Part shown: positions 1-5,989 of the stretch, one piece after another | How the letters are laid out: each line of letters begins with the position of its first letter | How positions within the stretch are numbered: position 1 is the first letter of the stretch | Assembly (NCBI GenBank): GCA_030665795.1 | Contig: DAOUZD010000014.1 | Span: 1-9,927, forward strand | From: Dehalococcoides sp. | Lineage (GTDB): Bacteria > Chloroflexota > Dehalococcoidia > Dehalococcoidales > RBG-16-60-22 | DNA: 9,927 nucleotides | Direction: 5' to 3' | Notes under the pieces: generated by a model | Database searches by the model: none | What the model was told of the DNA's origin: nothing | What the model saw: the letters and a program-made list of their open reading frames with translations, nothing else | Made by a program: the position numbers and the translations under genes

Positions 1-90
1 TCCTCTCTACTCCGCCGCCCCCCCCACCGCACCACCCCGCCGCCCTGCTGCCCCGCGCGGCGCCCCCCCCCCCCCCCCCCCCCAAAACTC
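1..90. other. C-rich low-complexity contig edge, probable artefact
   Basis: The first 83 bases are almost only C with scattered G, A and T, ending in an uninterrupted run of 21 C (63-83). Composition switches abruptly to ordinary sequence at about position 84, just before the ribosome binding site of the first gene. Nothing here resembles a promoter or a coding region. A long C run at the outer end of a contig is typical of low-quality or poly-G read tails seen from the other strand, so this is probably not genomic. If real, the promoter of the first gene is not visible. Confidence 0.7.
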
Positions 91-107
91 CAAAGGAGGC
101 AACATAA

Positions 108-320
108 ATGAGACTAAGAAAAGGAGTGCTAAGGAGTTTCAATTCCGGTAACTATACCGCCACGGTCCAGCTTGCCGGCAGTTATAAGGTTTATCTGGAA
201 GATATTACCGTAGCCAGGAACCTGCCTCTGGCTGAGATGATTGTGGGCAGAAAGGTGGCCGTTATCTTCTTTGATGAGTATAATCCCAAGGAAGCAGTGG
301 TATTGGCAGTTTATACCTAG
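108..320 (+). CDS. Small beta-rich protein of unknown function (70 aa)
   Basis: I do not recognise this gene. It has a strong ribosome binding site (AAAGGAGG, 92-99) eight bases before the ATG and a TAG stop, so it appears complete. The protein has no signal peptide or membrane segment. It consists of alternating hydrophobic stretches consistent with five or six short beta strands (residues 5-11, 15-22, 25-30, 32-36, 47-55, 63-69), compatible with a small barrel, possibly OB-like; this fold is inference only. Residues 47-54 (GRKVAVIF) and 62-68 (EAVVLAV) are the most hydrophobic. It runs convergently with the signal peptidase gene, with only 29 bases between the stop codons, and is the sole plus-strand gene in the left 9 kb. 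Its link with the surface-protein locus is unknown. Confidence 0.75.
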   Translation: MRLRKGVLRSFNSGNYTATVQLAGSYKVYLEDITVARNLPLAEMIVGRKVAVIFFDEYNPKEAVVLAVYT

Positions 321-349
321 GCAGTCTTCAGCTAAAACTTACGGGGGTT

Positions 350-1285
350 TTACCCTGCCCCGAATATGTCCTGCCTGGCAATGGGCTGCTGACGATTTCT
401 GACGCACCCCGGAGGGAACTTAACCTTTTCTGCCTCAGGAATTGCTGGTTCGGCGGTTGGGGTTACCTCTTCCCTCAGCGGCATTTTCTGTTCCATTGTC
501 GCCGCAAGGCGCTCTAGAACTTTATTCTGCTCGGCGGCACCTTTTTTCAGCTCTTGGGATGCCTCACTGAGGCCTTGGATGGCGCTGGTGTGGCTCTTGA
601 GGTGTTCAGCATACTCGGCTATGGCGGTGGCGAAGCTGCTTAGCGCTTGCTGGGTGTGTTCCATTACCTTTTCCGTGTTGTCCATCCTATGGACCAGTGT
701 TTGGCTACCACGTTGGCTTTCCTCAATGACCGGGGCAAATATTCCCCGGTGCACCTTCTGTCCGCCCCGGCTAAGGTCATTAGCGTAGAGATATAAGGCA
801 AAAAGACTCAGCGCGATAATGACGAAGATTAACCCCTGCTGGCTCTGGAGGAAAAGAAACGGGAAGCCGAGAAAGGGGATTTGTTGACTGACGGTACCCC
901 TCAAGTCATTGGCTCGCACCGTGAACGGGTCTTCCCCGGCATTGTCGCCCTTGGTGCGCCAGGCGATGCCAAACTCGGTATCGCGCACCTCGATTACCCT
1001 GTGGGCGACTACTGGTGGGTAATTGTAATAATCCTGAATCGCGGACGGGACATTGTAGACGATAATATCGCCCTTTTTGACATCAGCCGCTGCTTTTTCT
1101 TCAATCACGATTAGATTACCGGCGTGGAGTTCTGGCTCCATACTGGTGCCGAAAACGGGCATAAACGGCATGACGCCCCGTACTGCCATGAAGCCGATGA
1201 GGCATACCGCGACGATGACCATAAGTGTCAGCGCTCGTTTCCTTTTGCTCAATATGGTTAAGATATGTATCAGCGCCTGTTTCAT
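350..1285 (-). CDS. SipW/Sec11-type signal peptidase I with cytoplasmic coiled-coil extension
   Basis: This is a membrane serine protease that removes signal peptides. TM1 is at about residues 19-39, after the basic stretch KRKR (14-17). The catalytic Ser48 lies in GTSMEP. The general base is His95 in VVAHRVIEV, where ordinary bacterial enzymes have Lys, and Asp114 lies in TKGDN. This Ser/His layout is that of Bacillus SipW and archaeal/eukaryotic Sec11. TM2 spans about 151-168. Beyond it are some 140 residues predicted to be cytoplasmic: a helical region (196-265, TEKVMEHTQQALSSF onward) likely to form a coiled coil, then a Pro/Glu-rich linker and a tail containing FPPGC. SipW-class enzymes normally end soon after TM2, so the extension is unusual. 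The ATG has a weak AAAGGCAG site. The gene has its own Pho-box-like promoter (1331-1392). It follows four proteins with SipW-type signal peptides, its likely substrates (inference). Confidence 0.9.
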   Translation of the reverse strand: MKQALIHILTILSKRKRALTLMVIVAVCLIGFMAVRGVMPFMPVFGTSMEPELHAGNLIVIEEKAAADVKKGDIIVYNVPSAIQDYYNYPPVVAHRVIEVRDTEFGIAWRTKGDNAGEDPFTVRANDLRGTVSQQIPFLGFPFLFLQSQQGLIFVIIALSLFALYLYANDLSRGGQKVHRGIFAPVIEESQRGSQTLVHRMDNTEKVMEHTQQALSSFATAIAEYAEHLKSHTSAIQGLSEASQELKKGAAEQNKVLERLAATMEQKMPLREEVTPTAEPAIPEAEKVKFPPGCVRNRQQPIARQDIFGAG

Positions 1286-1330
1286 TTTGCTGCCTTTGCT
1301 TTATACATTCTGTCTTAAATGTAGCATAGA

Positions 1331-1392
1331 AACATAAAGAAGGGCGTAAAAAAAATAAAGATTTCATAAAGGTTATGTTAAGGTTTCGTAAA
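1331..1392 (-). promoter_or_regulatory. Pho-box-like promoter of the signal peptidase gene
   Basis: On the minus strand there are four half-sites in an 11-bp rhythm: TTTACG (1385-1390), TTAACA (about 1374-1379, here TTAACAT), TTTATG (1363-1368) and TTTATT (1354-1359). The last half-site occupies the -35 position and is followed, after exactly 17 bases, by a -10-like TATGTT (1331-1336). Tandem 11-bp half-sites replacing the -35 are the known layout of PhoB/PhoP-type activated promoters; TTAACA-like half-sites are the Bacillus PhoP form. The start codon lies about 45 bases below the -10. The element begins just 8 bases after the stop of the preceding gene, with no terminator between. The same sequence is present at 6839-6893. 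Confidence 0.7.
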
Positions 1393-1396
1393 TAAG
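1342..1396. repeat. Direct repeat, copy 1 of a 55-bp regulatory segment
   Basis: Aligning this segment to 6839-6893 without gaps gives 50 identities in 55 positions; the differences are at 1346, 1354, 1366, 1375 and 1393. Both copies are in the same orientation and both lie upstream of a minus-strand gene, 57 and 64 bases from the start codon. Similarity stops on both sides, which suggests a conserved regulatory unit rather than a duplicated gene edge. Confidence 0.9.
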
Positions 1397-1403
1397 TGCG
1401 CTC

Positions 1404-2441
1404 TTACCGCTGGGTAGCTTCGCAGTATAGCTCCGGAGTTACCGTATAGTCTGCTTCCCATTCCATTGGCTCTCGGGAAACAAGCTGGTAGGTACCGCCG
1501 TTAACGGAAAGAGTGTAGCTGCCCCCGCTGATACCCACCAGGTTAAAGGTAGCCACGCCATCCTTTAGGGTCATTAGCCGGTAGTTGGGCGTTTTACCGG
1601 CCTCCACCGAGCCCTCTAGGTATAGCTCCATGGTGAGATTACCGTAAGCCTTCAGTAAGGAATCGGTATTGGTCAGGTAGACTCTCACCTGCAGGTTGCC
1701 GCTGTAGCCGGCATCTGGGGTAACTTCAAACAGGTCATCGGTTGGCGTGTTGCCGGTCAACGGCGGGGCATCGAAGCTGACCTCGGTATAGACCTGGGTG
1801 CATAGTGAATCTATGCCCACGCCTGCCTCTCTCATGCCCAAACCTATCTGCAAAGCATCGATTTGATTCCAGGTCCAGGGGTTGCTGGTCTGGGGATTAT
1901 TGTTCCATGCATTGGAGTAGGTAGCGTAGCTGGTGGTCAGATTTTCCGAGGTACCGTTGTGTGAAGCGCCGTTGGTCTTGATGAGGGTGTAAGCACTGAG
2001 TTTCGTTGCGTTAGCTGTTGCTCTACATACCATGTAAACCTCAGCATAGTTTATGTCACCGCCCGCCGTCTGTGTGGAGTGGTCAGGGATATGATATAAA
2101 TCCTCCTCCCAGCCGAGTGAGGGGGTGTAAATGTAGGTGCTATCACCATCAGAGGATATGTCGTCCACTTTGTCCCAGTGGTCCCCAGAAGCTGGATACT
2201 GGTATTTAATATTGGTCACATCGCCAATGGCATTTGGTCGGTAGGTTATCTCATCCGTCACCGGTGTCAGTACTGAATCCCAGTCAGGCTGGGTGGCGGT
2301 GGCATTAACCGTAGCTATGTCCCCGGTTGGTGCCGTAATGCCAATCGTCCATATCGCCGTGGTGTAGCTATAAGCATATATCCCACCACTAACTATTAAA
2401 ACGAGCCCTAAAGCGGCTAGTAGATAGAACTTCTTTGTCAT
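1404..2441 (-). CDS. Secreted TasA-like surface protein with N-proximal lectin-like domain (345 aa)
   Basis: A SipW-type signal peptide (basic TKK, hydrophobic 5-18, GGIYA then Y24) predicts cleavage after Ala23. The mature start (TIGITAPTGDIAT) matches the other three paralogues. Residues about 67-222 form a beta-rich lectin- or jelly-roll-like domain beginning YRPNAIGD and containing HWDKVD, NPWTW, IDALQIG and CTQVYTEV. The same domain occurs at 228-388 of the 644-aa neighbour. The shared family core follows (235-345): DLFEVTPDAGYSGNLQVRVY, LTLKDG-type strand, GGSYTLSVNGGTYQL and the terminal YCEATQR. There is no C-terminal membrane anchor or LPXTG motif, so it is probably released or polymerised. 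The ribosome binding site AAGGAAG is close to the ATG. It lies 51 bases after the previous gene and is probably cotranscribed. Function as a matrix or fibre subunit is inference. Confidence 0.85.
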   Translation of the reverse strand: MTKKFYLLAALGLVLIVSGGIYAYSYTTAIWTIGITAPTGDIATVNATATQPDWDSVLTPVTDEITYRPNAIGDVTNIKYQYPASGDHWDKVDDISSDGDSTYIYTPSLGWEEDLYHIPDHSTQTAGGDINYAEVYMVCRATANATKLSAYTLIKTNGASHNGTSENLTTSYATYSNAWNNNPQTSNPWTWNQIDALQIGLGMREAGVGIDSLCTQVYTEVSFDAPPLTGNTPTDDLFEVTPDAGYSGNLQVRVYLTNTDSLLKAYGNLTMELYLEGSVEAGKTPNYRLMTLKDGVATFNLVGISGGSYTLSVNGGTYQLVSREPMEWEADYTVTPELYCEATQR

Positions 2442-2492
2442 GCTTCCTTACCACCGCGATGTCTTGCCTTAGCTTTCCGGTTGGTTATCCCG

Positions 2493-4427
2493 TCACCTTT
2501 GGGTAGCCTCGCAGTAGAACTCTGGAGTCGTCGTCCATCCCGCCGCCCACTCTGAGGTATTATCGGAAATCAGACAGTAACCGCCGCCGGTAACTTCCAC
2601 GGTGAAAGCCACCAGAGCGACGGTATAGGTGATGGTAATATCGCTCAGTTTCGGTGTGTTAGTGCCCGGACCGGAGAAGTATGCCTTGTACTGAATCCAG
2701 CGGTCACCATCATGCACGGAGTTAATCGCCGTGCCGCTGGTGGTGTAGTAGTCAGTCGTCCCGGTAGGCCCATACCAGGCGGCTAGGTTAAGCCCTCCTT
2801 CAGTTGCCGCTGACCTTAGCTGAAACTTGATATCCGTCGCTGATGGCTCATTTATGGTAAAGGAGATCGTATCCCAGTCCCAGTTACCGTAATCCCCACC
2901 ATCATGGGTAGAGGAAGTCAGGTCGCCCGAGGTATAGTATGTCGAAAAGTAAACCCTTATCTCGTCCAGCACCGGGGTATCGGTTCCGTCAGAGGTAAAT
3001 TCCATATGGTAATAGAAGTTGGCCCCGGACCAGCCCAGGCCGGAAAGACTGATGTTATCCGTTCCCTGAGACATCGTGTCCCAGCCATTGAGCGTGCCTG
3101 ACGAGTTGTACCAGCTGGTGTTATCGGTGGAAAATTGGACTTTCAAGCCGGTTCCGGAAGGAATCGCCGAGGCATCGTAGTAAAAATCGTCGATGCTGGC
3201 CACGGTCTCACCGGATAGCAGATTAACGGAAGTAATGGTTCCCGGCGAGTTGTAAGTTATCTGGGTGTAGTTAATCTCGGCATAGACCTGGGTCATGCGC
3301 GTGTTTCGTGTTGTCAAACCTCCTCCCGATTTGCACCTTCTGAGCCCGGCACCGATTTGCAGAGCATCTATTTCACTCCAGGTCCAGGGGTTACCGGTTT
3401 GCGGGTTGTCATTCCACTGATAGGAATAGGTGGCATAGCCGGTGGTTACCTGCTCCTCAGTCCCGTTATATGTTGCACCATTGGTCTTGATGTGGACATA
3501 ACCCGAAGGTTGCGCCGGCGTACCCATGGCTTTAACCACCATATAAACCTTAACATAATTTATCGTGCCCGAACCGGTAGAGTGGTTGGCGGTGTTATAT
3601 AAATCCTCCTGCCAGTCAAAATAATTAGTTTGAACATAGGTGGTATCATTATCAGATACAGCTTCATCCACTTTATCCCAGTGGGCCCCCGAATCTGGAA
3701 ACTGTTCTAGAATGCCGGTCTCATCACCGGCGGCATTCGGTCTCAGGGTCTCGTTGTCGGAGGCGCCAGGCGCGTAGGTAAGTTTGGCTTGACCACCGCT
3801 AACGGTAACATTGGTGGAAGCGGCAATCTTGGTCTCATCATTAAAGCTATCGGTGACAGTATCGGTAAACTTATCTAGGAGGACATCGCCGGGGCTGGTC
3901 GTTGTATCAAGATTAGTTAGGCTGCCACCCTCGAAGTCAGACTGGGTCGTTTGGACCCAGCTTTTTGCCGTAGATTTGAGACCGGTCAGGGAAAAGTTAG
4001 ACTGTCCATTTTGCAGGGTGAGCAGGCGATAGTTGGGTGTCTCATTCGCCGAAGCCGAGCCCTCAAGGTATAACTTCATATTGAGGTACTTGTAGGCTTT
4101 GGTCAGGTTGCCGGCGTTGGTCAGGTAGACCCCAACTTGCAGGTCACCGGTATAGGCGGCGTTAGGGGTTATATCAAACAGGTCACCGGTGGGCACTTCT
4201 CCGCAGGTGGTGTTTTCGGATAGATTATCGGTAACTGAACTCCAGTCAGGCTGGCTGGCAGCAGTGTTACTGGTGGCAACATCTGCCGTGGGCGCGTCAA
4301 CATTAATTATTCCTACCGCAGTGGCATAGGTGTAAGCAAATGCCCCGCCGCTGATTATCAGGACGAGCGCCAAAGCAACAATTAGATAAAATTTCTTTTT
4401 TGCGTTTCCTTCCCACTGCTTTATCAT
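2493..4427 (-). CDS. Large TasA-like surface protein with core domain split by a ~450-residue insertion (644 aa)
   Basis: The signal peptide has a longer n-region than its paralogues (MIKQWEGNAKKK), a hydrophobic stretch 14-26 and GGAFA followed by Y32, so cleavage after Ala31 is predicted. The family core begins at 80 (TGDLFDITPNAAYTGDLQV, then VYLTN and LLTLQNGQSNF) but breaks off at about 150. It resumes at about 604 (VAFTVEVTGGGYCL) and ends in EFYCEATQR. The insertion contains a spacer (151-227), a lectin-like domain (228-388: LRPNAAGDETG, HWDKVD, NPWTW, IDALQIG, TQVYAEI) and two tandem beta-sandwich-like repeats (about 393-497 and 498-603), each ending in a TPxLxxIxxxY strand. The ATG lacks a good ribosome binding site. 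It begins 26 bases after the 175-aa gene, which suggests cotranscription and perhaps coupling. A displayed sugar-binding subunit is plausible but unproven. Confidence 0.85.
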   Translation of the reverse strand: MIKQWEGNAKKKFYLIVALALVLIISGGAFAYTYATAVGIINVDAPTADVATSNTAASQPDWSSVTDNLSENTTCGEVPTGDLFDITPNAAYTGDLQVGVYLTNAGNLTKAYKYLNMKLYLEGSASANETPNYRLLTLQNGQSNFSLTGLKSTAKSWVQTTQSDFEGGSLTNLDTTTSPGDVLLDKFTDTVTDSFNDETKIAASTNVTVSGGQAKLTYAPGASDNETLRPNAAGDETGILEQFPDSGAHWDKVDEAVSDNDTTYVQTNYFDWQEDLYNTANHSTGSGTINYVKVYMVVKAMGTPAQPSGYVHIKTNGATYNGTEEQVTTGYATYSYQWNDNPQTGNPWTWSEIDALQIGAGLRRCKSGGGLTTRNTRMTQVYAEINYTQITYNSPGTITSVNLLSGETVASIDDFYYDASAIPSGTGLKVQFSTDNTSWYNSSGTLNGWDTMSQGTDNISLSGLGWSGANFYYHMEFTSDGTDTPVLDEIRVYFSTYYTSGDLTSSTHDGGDYGNWDWDTISFTINEPSATDIKFQLRSAATEGGLNLAAWYGPTGTTDYYTTSGTAINSVHDGDRWIQYKAYFSGPGTNTPKLSDITITYTVALVAFTVEVTGGGYCLISDNTSEWAAGWTTTPEFYCEATQR

Positions 4428-4453
4428 TCACTCATTTTTAAGTTGTTCTTGGA

Positions 4454-4981
4454 TTACCTCTGCGTAACCTCGCACCATACCTGTGGCTGGTAACTGCCAC
4501 CGGTCAATGTCTTAAACGGGTGCATGCGGAAGCTACCCCCGACAATGTCCACCGAGAACGGACTGGTACCATTGCCGCTGGTCCAGGTAAACAAGACCTG
4601 AGCATTTTGCAGACTGAGGACCTGGGATTCCGACTGTTCATCTGCCATGGCACCGGTATTGTCTGTATACCGAAGTTCCATGTTGAGGTGGTGGTACTGC
4701 CGAATCAGCTCCCCGGAATTGACTAGATAGACACTTATCACCAGGTCACCGGTGTAGCTTGCGTCCGGGGTTACGGTAAATAGTTTGCTTGTTGGCCAGG
4801 TGCCGGTGAATTTCCCGAAGACGGTCGGTGCCGTGATACTGCTGTTTGCCGTGATATTGGCGAAGTCTGATGTTGGCGCGGTGACGCCAATGGTTGCTGT
4901 CGCCGTGGTGAAGGTATAGGCAAACATGCCGCCAGTAACTGCCAGTAGTGCTATTAAACCGATGAGTAGAAATTTTTTCAC
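4454..4981 (-). CDS. Small TasA-like secreted protein (175 aa), likely major subunit type
   Basis: This is the simplest family member: a signal peptide plus the core domain only. MKKFLLIGLIALLAVTGGMFA is followed by Y22, with predicted cleavage after Ala21. The mature start TIGVTAPTSDFANIT is the clearest form of the segment shared by all four. The core covers 66-175 (KLFTVTPDASYTGDLVISVY, LSLQNAQVLF, VDIVGGSF) and ends in VWCEVTQR. Cys170 in that last strand is the only cysteine in the protein. Translation starts at GTG with GGAGGG (4987-4992) six bases upstream; no in-frame ATG fits. The gene heads a probable three-gene transcript with the 644- and 345-aa genes, driven by the promoter at 5075-5103. 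Its length and make-up resemble TasA/camelysin-like matrix proteins (family knowledge); polymerisation is inference. Confidence 0.87.
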   Translation of the reverse strand: MKKFLLIGLIALLAVTGGMFAYTFTTATATIGVTAPTSDFANITANSSITAPTVFGKFTGTWPTSKLFTVTPDASYTGDLVISVYLVNSGELIRQYHHLNMELRYTDNTGAMADEQSESQVLSLQNAQVLFTWTSGNGTSPFSVDIVGGSFRMHPFKTLTGGSYQPQVWCEVTQR

Positions 4982-5001
4982 TTTTACCCTCCGCTTTTAC
5001 T

Positions 5002-5023
5002 GACAAATGGTTTCTTATTTGCC
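5002..5023 (-). other. Small 5'-UTR hairpin before the 175-aa gene
   Basis: GGCAAAT (5017-5023, minus strand) can pair with ATTTGTC (5002-5008) around an 8-base loop, with one G-U pair. The hairpin sits directly upstream of the ribosome binding site in the roughly 85-base leader. It may protect the mRNA end or tune translation. It is short and A/U-rich, so this is only a weak prediction. Confidence 0.3.
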
Positions 5024-5074
5024 AGAATATTACCTCTTGTCACCTTTTTTATCAACTATTAGGCTTTTGCTAAT

Positions 5075-5103
5075 ATTATACACCTAATCTTGACTGAGTG
5101 GTA
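5075..5103 (-). promoter_or_regulatory. Promoter of the 175/644/345-aa gene group
   Basis: On the minus strand a consensus -10 TATAAT (5075-5080) lies 17 bases after TACCAC (5098-5103), which occupies the -35 position. TACCAC is a poor -35 and is at the same time one arm of an inverted repeat (5098-5143). This suggests an activator-dependent promoter. The predicted transcript has a leader of about 85 bases before the GTG of the 175-aa gene. Confidence 0.6.
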
Positions 5104-5143
5104 GTACTTCCTTGTTTTGCTCCTTTTCTTATATCGCTACCAC
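5098..5143. repeat. Inverted repeat GTGGTAG/CTACCAC, copy B, overlapping the -35
   Basis: GTGGTAG (5098-5104) and CTACCAC (5137-5143) are perfect 7-base arms with centres 39 bases apart. A closely similar pair lies at 5894-5938 upstream of the 191-aa gene. On the minus strand the sequence between the arms is also partly alike (AAAA, GAGC and GGAAG at similar spacing). It may be a two-site operator for a DNA-binding dimer or an RNA hairpin; its coincidence with promoter hexamers in both copies favours DNA binding. Confidence 0.55.
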
Positions 5144-5190
5144 CTTTCTCGTTTGCCCTGCTTTCTCAATCACCCCTTGGCTCTGAGCAT

Positions 5191-5220
5191 ACGGGGCTGC
5201 CTTGAGTAAGACAACCCCGT
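5191..5220 (-). terminator. Strong hairpin after the 191-aa gene (terminator-like, no U-tract)
   Basis: Two 11-base arms (5191-5201 and 5210-5220) pair fully, with two G-U pairs, around an 8-base loop; the outer six pairs are ACGGGG/CCCCGT. It starts 20 bases after the stop codon of the 191-aa gene on the minus strand. No run of T follows, so it may be a rho-assisted terminator or a 3'-end stabilising hairpin rather than a classical intrinsic terminator. It separates the 191-aa gene from the next promoter. Confidence 0.6.
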
Positions 5221-5239
5221 TTACTAGACCCGGCTATTT

Positions 5240-5815
5240 TTACAAGCCAGCCTGGAGCACTTCGGCGGTGATTGACGGGACATATGAACCCCCACTGCCG
5301 GTTAAGTATAACCAGGGGTATGTTCGGTAGACCCCACCGGTCATCTGAATATAGTAGGTAGTCAGAGGGGTCAGACCGTCGCAAGTGAAGCTAACCACGC
5401 CGTTGTGCAGGGTGAGTGGTTTGGTGAGATTCTCCACATCCACCGTGTTGTTGCCGCTGTCCACAATGCGCACCCGCATCAGTAAAAGTCCGTATTTGTA
5501 GCTCAGCTGGTCAAGGTTGTCAAGGTAGACATTCACCTGAAGGTCACCTGAATAGTTGGCGCTTGGACTTATATTGAACAGGTTGCCTTGGGGTATTTTG
5601 CCCCGGTAGCTTCCAAGAACGGGATAATTAGGAACAGTATTACTGACCGTAACATTGGCGAAGTCAGATGAAATAGAAACGGCGCCAAGGGTAGTTGTCT
5701 GTGTGGTGTAGGCATAGGCAAACAAGCCACCGGTAACTGCCAGCGCCGCTACCAAAGCGCCGATAAAATAGCGCCTCAGTGCGCTTCCGCCAGCTCCTTT
5801 AATTATTGCACTCAT
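5240..5815 (-). CDS. Divergent TasA-like secreted protein (191 aa)
   Basis: The signal peptide has a longer n-region (MSAIIKGAGGSALRR), a hydrophobic segment 16-28 and GGLFA then Y34, with predicted cleavage after Ala33. The mature start (TTLGAVSISSDFANVT) matches the family pattern. The core runs from about 76 (QGNLFNISPSANYSGDLQVNVY) through LTLHNGVVSF and MTGGVYRTYPW. The last strand reads SITAEVLQAGL: the Glu and Gln of the EATQ ending are kept, but the Cys and the Thr-Gln-Arg end are lost. It may therefore be a minor, capping or anchoring subunit, comparable in role to TapA (speculation). A strong AGGAGG (5825-5830) lies 9 bases before the ATG. It has its own promoter (5872-5899) and is separated from the downstream genes by the hairpin at 5191-5220. 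Confidence 0.85.
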   Translation of the reverse strand: MSAIIKGAGGSALRRYFIGALVAALAVTGGLFAYAYTTQTTTLGAVSISSDFANVTVSNTVPNYPVLGSYRGKIPQGNLFNISPSANYSGDLQVNVYLDNLDQLSYKYGLLLMRVRIVDSGNNTVDVENLTKPLTLHNGVVSFTCDGLTPLTTYYIQMTGGVYRTYPWLYLTGSGGSYVPSITAEVLQAGL

Positions 5816-5871
5816 TTTTCATTACCTCCTGTTTTGTAGTTAATTGACAAACACTTGTAAATTATGAGAAA

Positions 5872-5899
5872 ATTCTATCAAACTCCTGAAAGGGTGGTA
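5872..5899 (-). promoter_or_regulatory. Promoter of the 191-aa surface protein gene
   Basis: On the minus strand a -10 TAGAAT (5872-5877) is preceded by TG one base upstream (extended -10, TGA then TAGAAT). It lies 16 bases after TACCAC (5894-5899) at the -35 position. As at 5075-5103, TACCAC belongs to an arm of an inverted repeat, so both surface-gene promoters have the same design. The predicted leader is about 50 bases. Confidence 0.55.
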
Positions 5900-5938
5900 G
5901 GTTTCCCTTCCGGCTCTAATTTTAGGAATTCCTGCCAC
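5894..5938. repeat. Inverted repeat GTGGTAG/CTGCCAC, copy A, overlapping the -35
   Basis: The arms GTGGTAG (5894-5900) and CTGCCAC (5932-5938) match in 6 of 7 positions, with flanking GG and CC bases extending the pairing. Their centres are 38 bases apart, against 39 in copy B (5098-5143). It lies between the NarL-type regulator gene and the 191-aa gene. As transcript from the upstream gene it could also form an imperfect hairpin. Confidence 0.5.
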
Positions 5939-5989
5939 CTTCTTTATTATTGTTTTTCACATTTGATCACCCCCCGTTACCTTTAATGC

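Noticed and set aside
342..362. Possible terminator hairpin (CGGGG/CCCCG) between the convergent 70-aa gene and the signal peptidase gene
   Set aside because: Only five pairs around an 11-base loop, partly inside coding sequence and without a T-run on either strand.
1077..1367. Small overlapping frames around the start of the signal peptidase gene on both strands
   Set aside because: They cross the Pho-box-like promoter or the peptidase coding region and show no recognisable protein features.
1790..3740. Nucleotide similarity between two segments of the 345-aa and 644-aa genes as a possible mobile repeat or misassembly
   Set aside because: The similarity follows the lectin-like domain at protein level with many substitutions, as expected for diverged paralogous domains.
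5096..5160. T-box or cyclic-di-GMP riboswitch (AAGGTGGTAGCGA and GGGCAAAC strings on the minus strand)
   Set aside because: There is no room for a T-box stem I or specifier after the upstream gene and no aminoacyl-tRNA-related gene. The GEMM core with its GCAAAGCC element is absent. The strings overlap the promoter rather than the leader.
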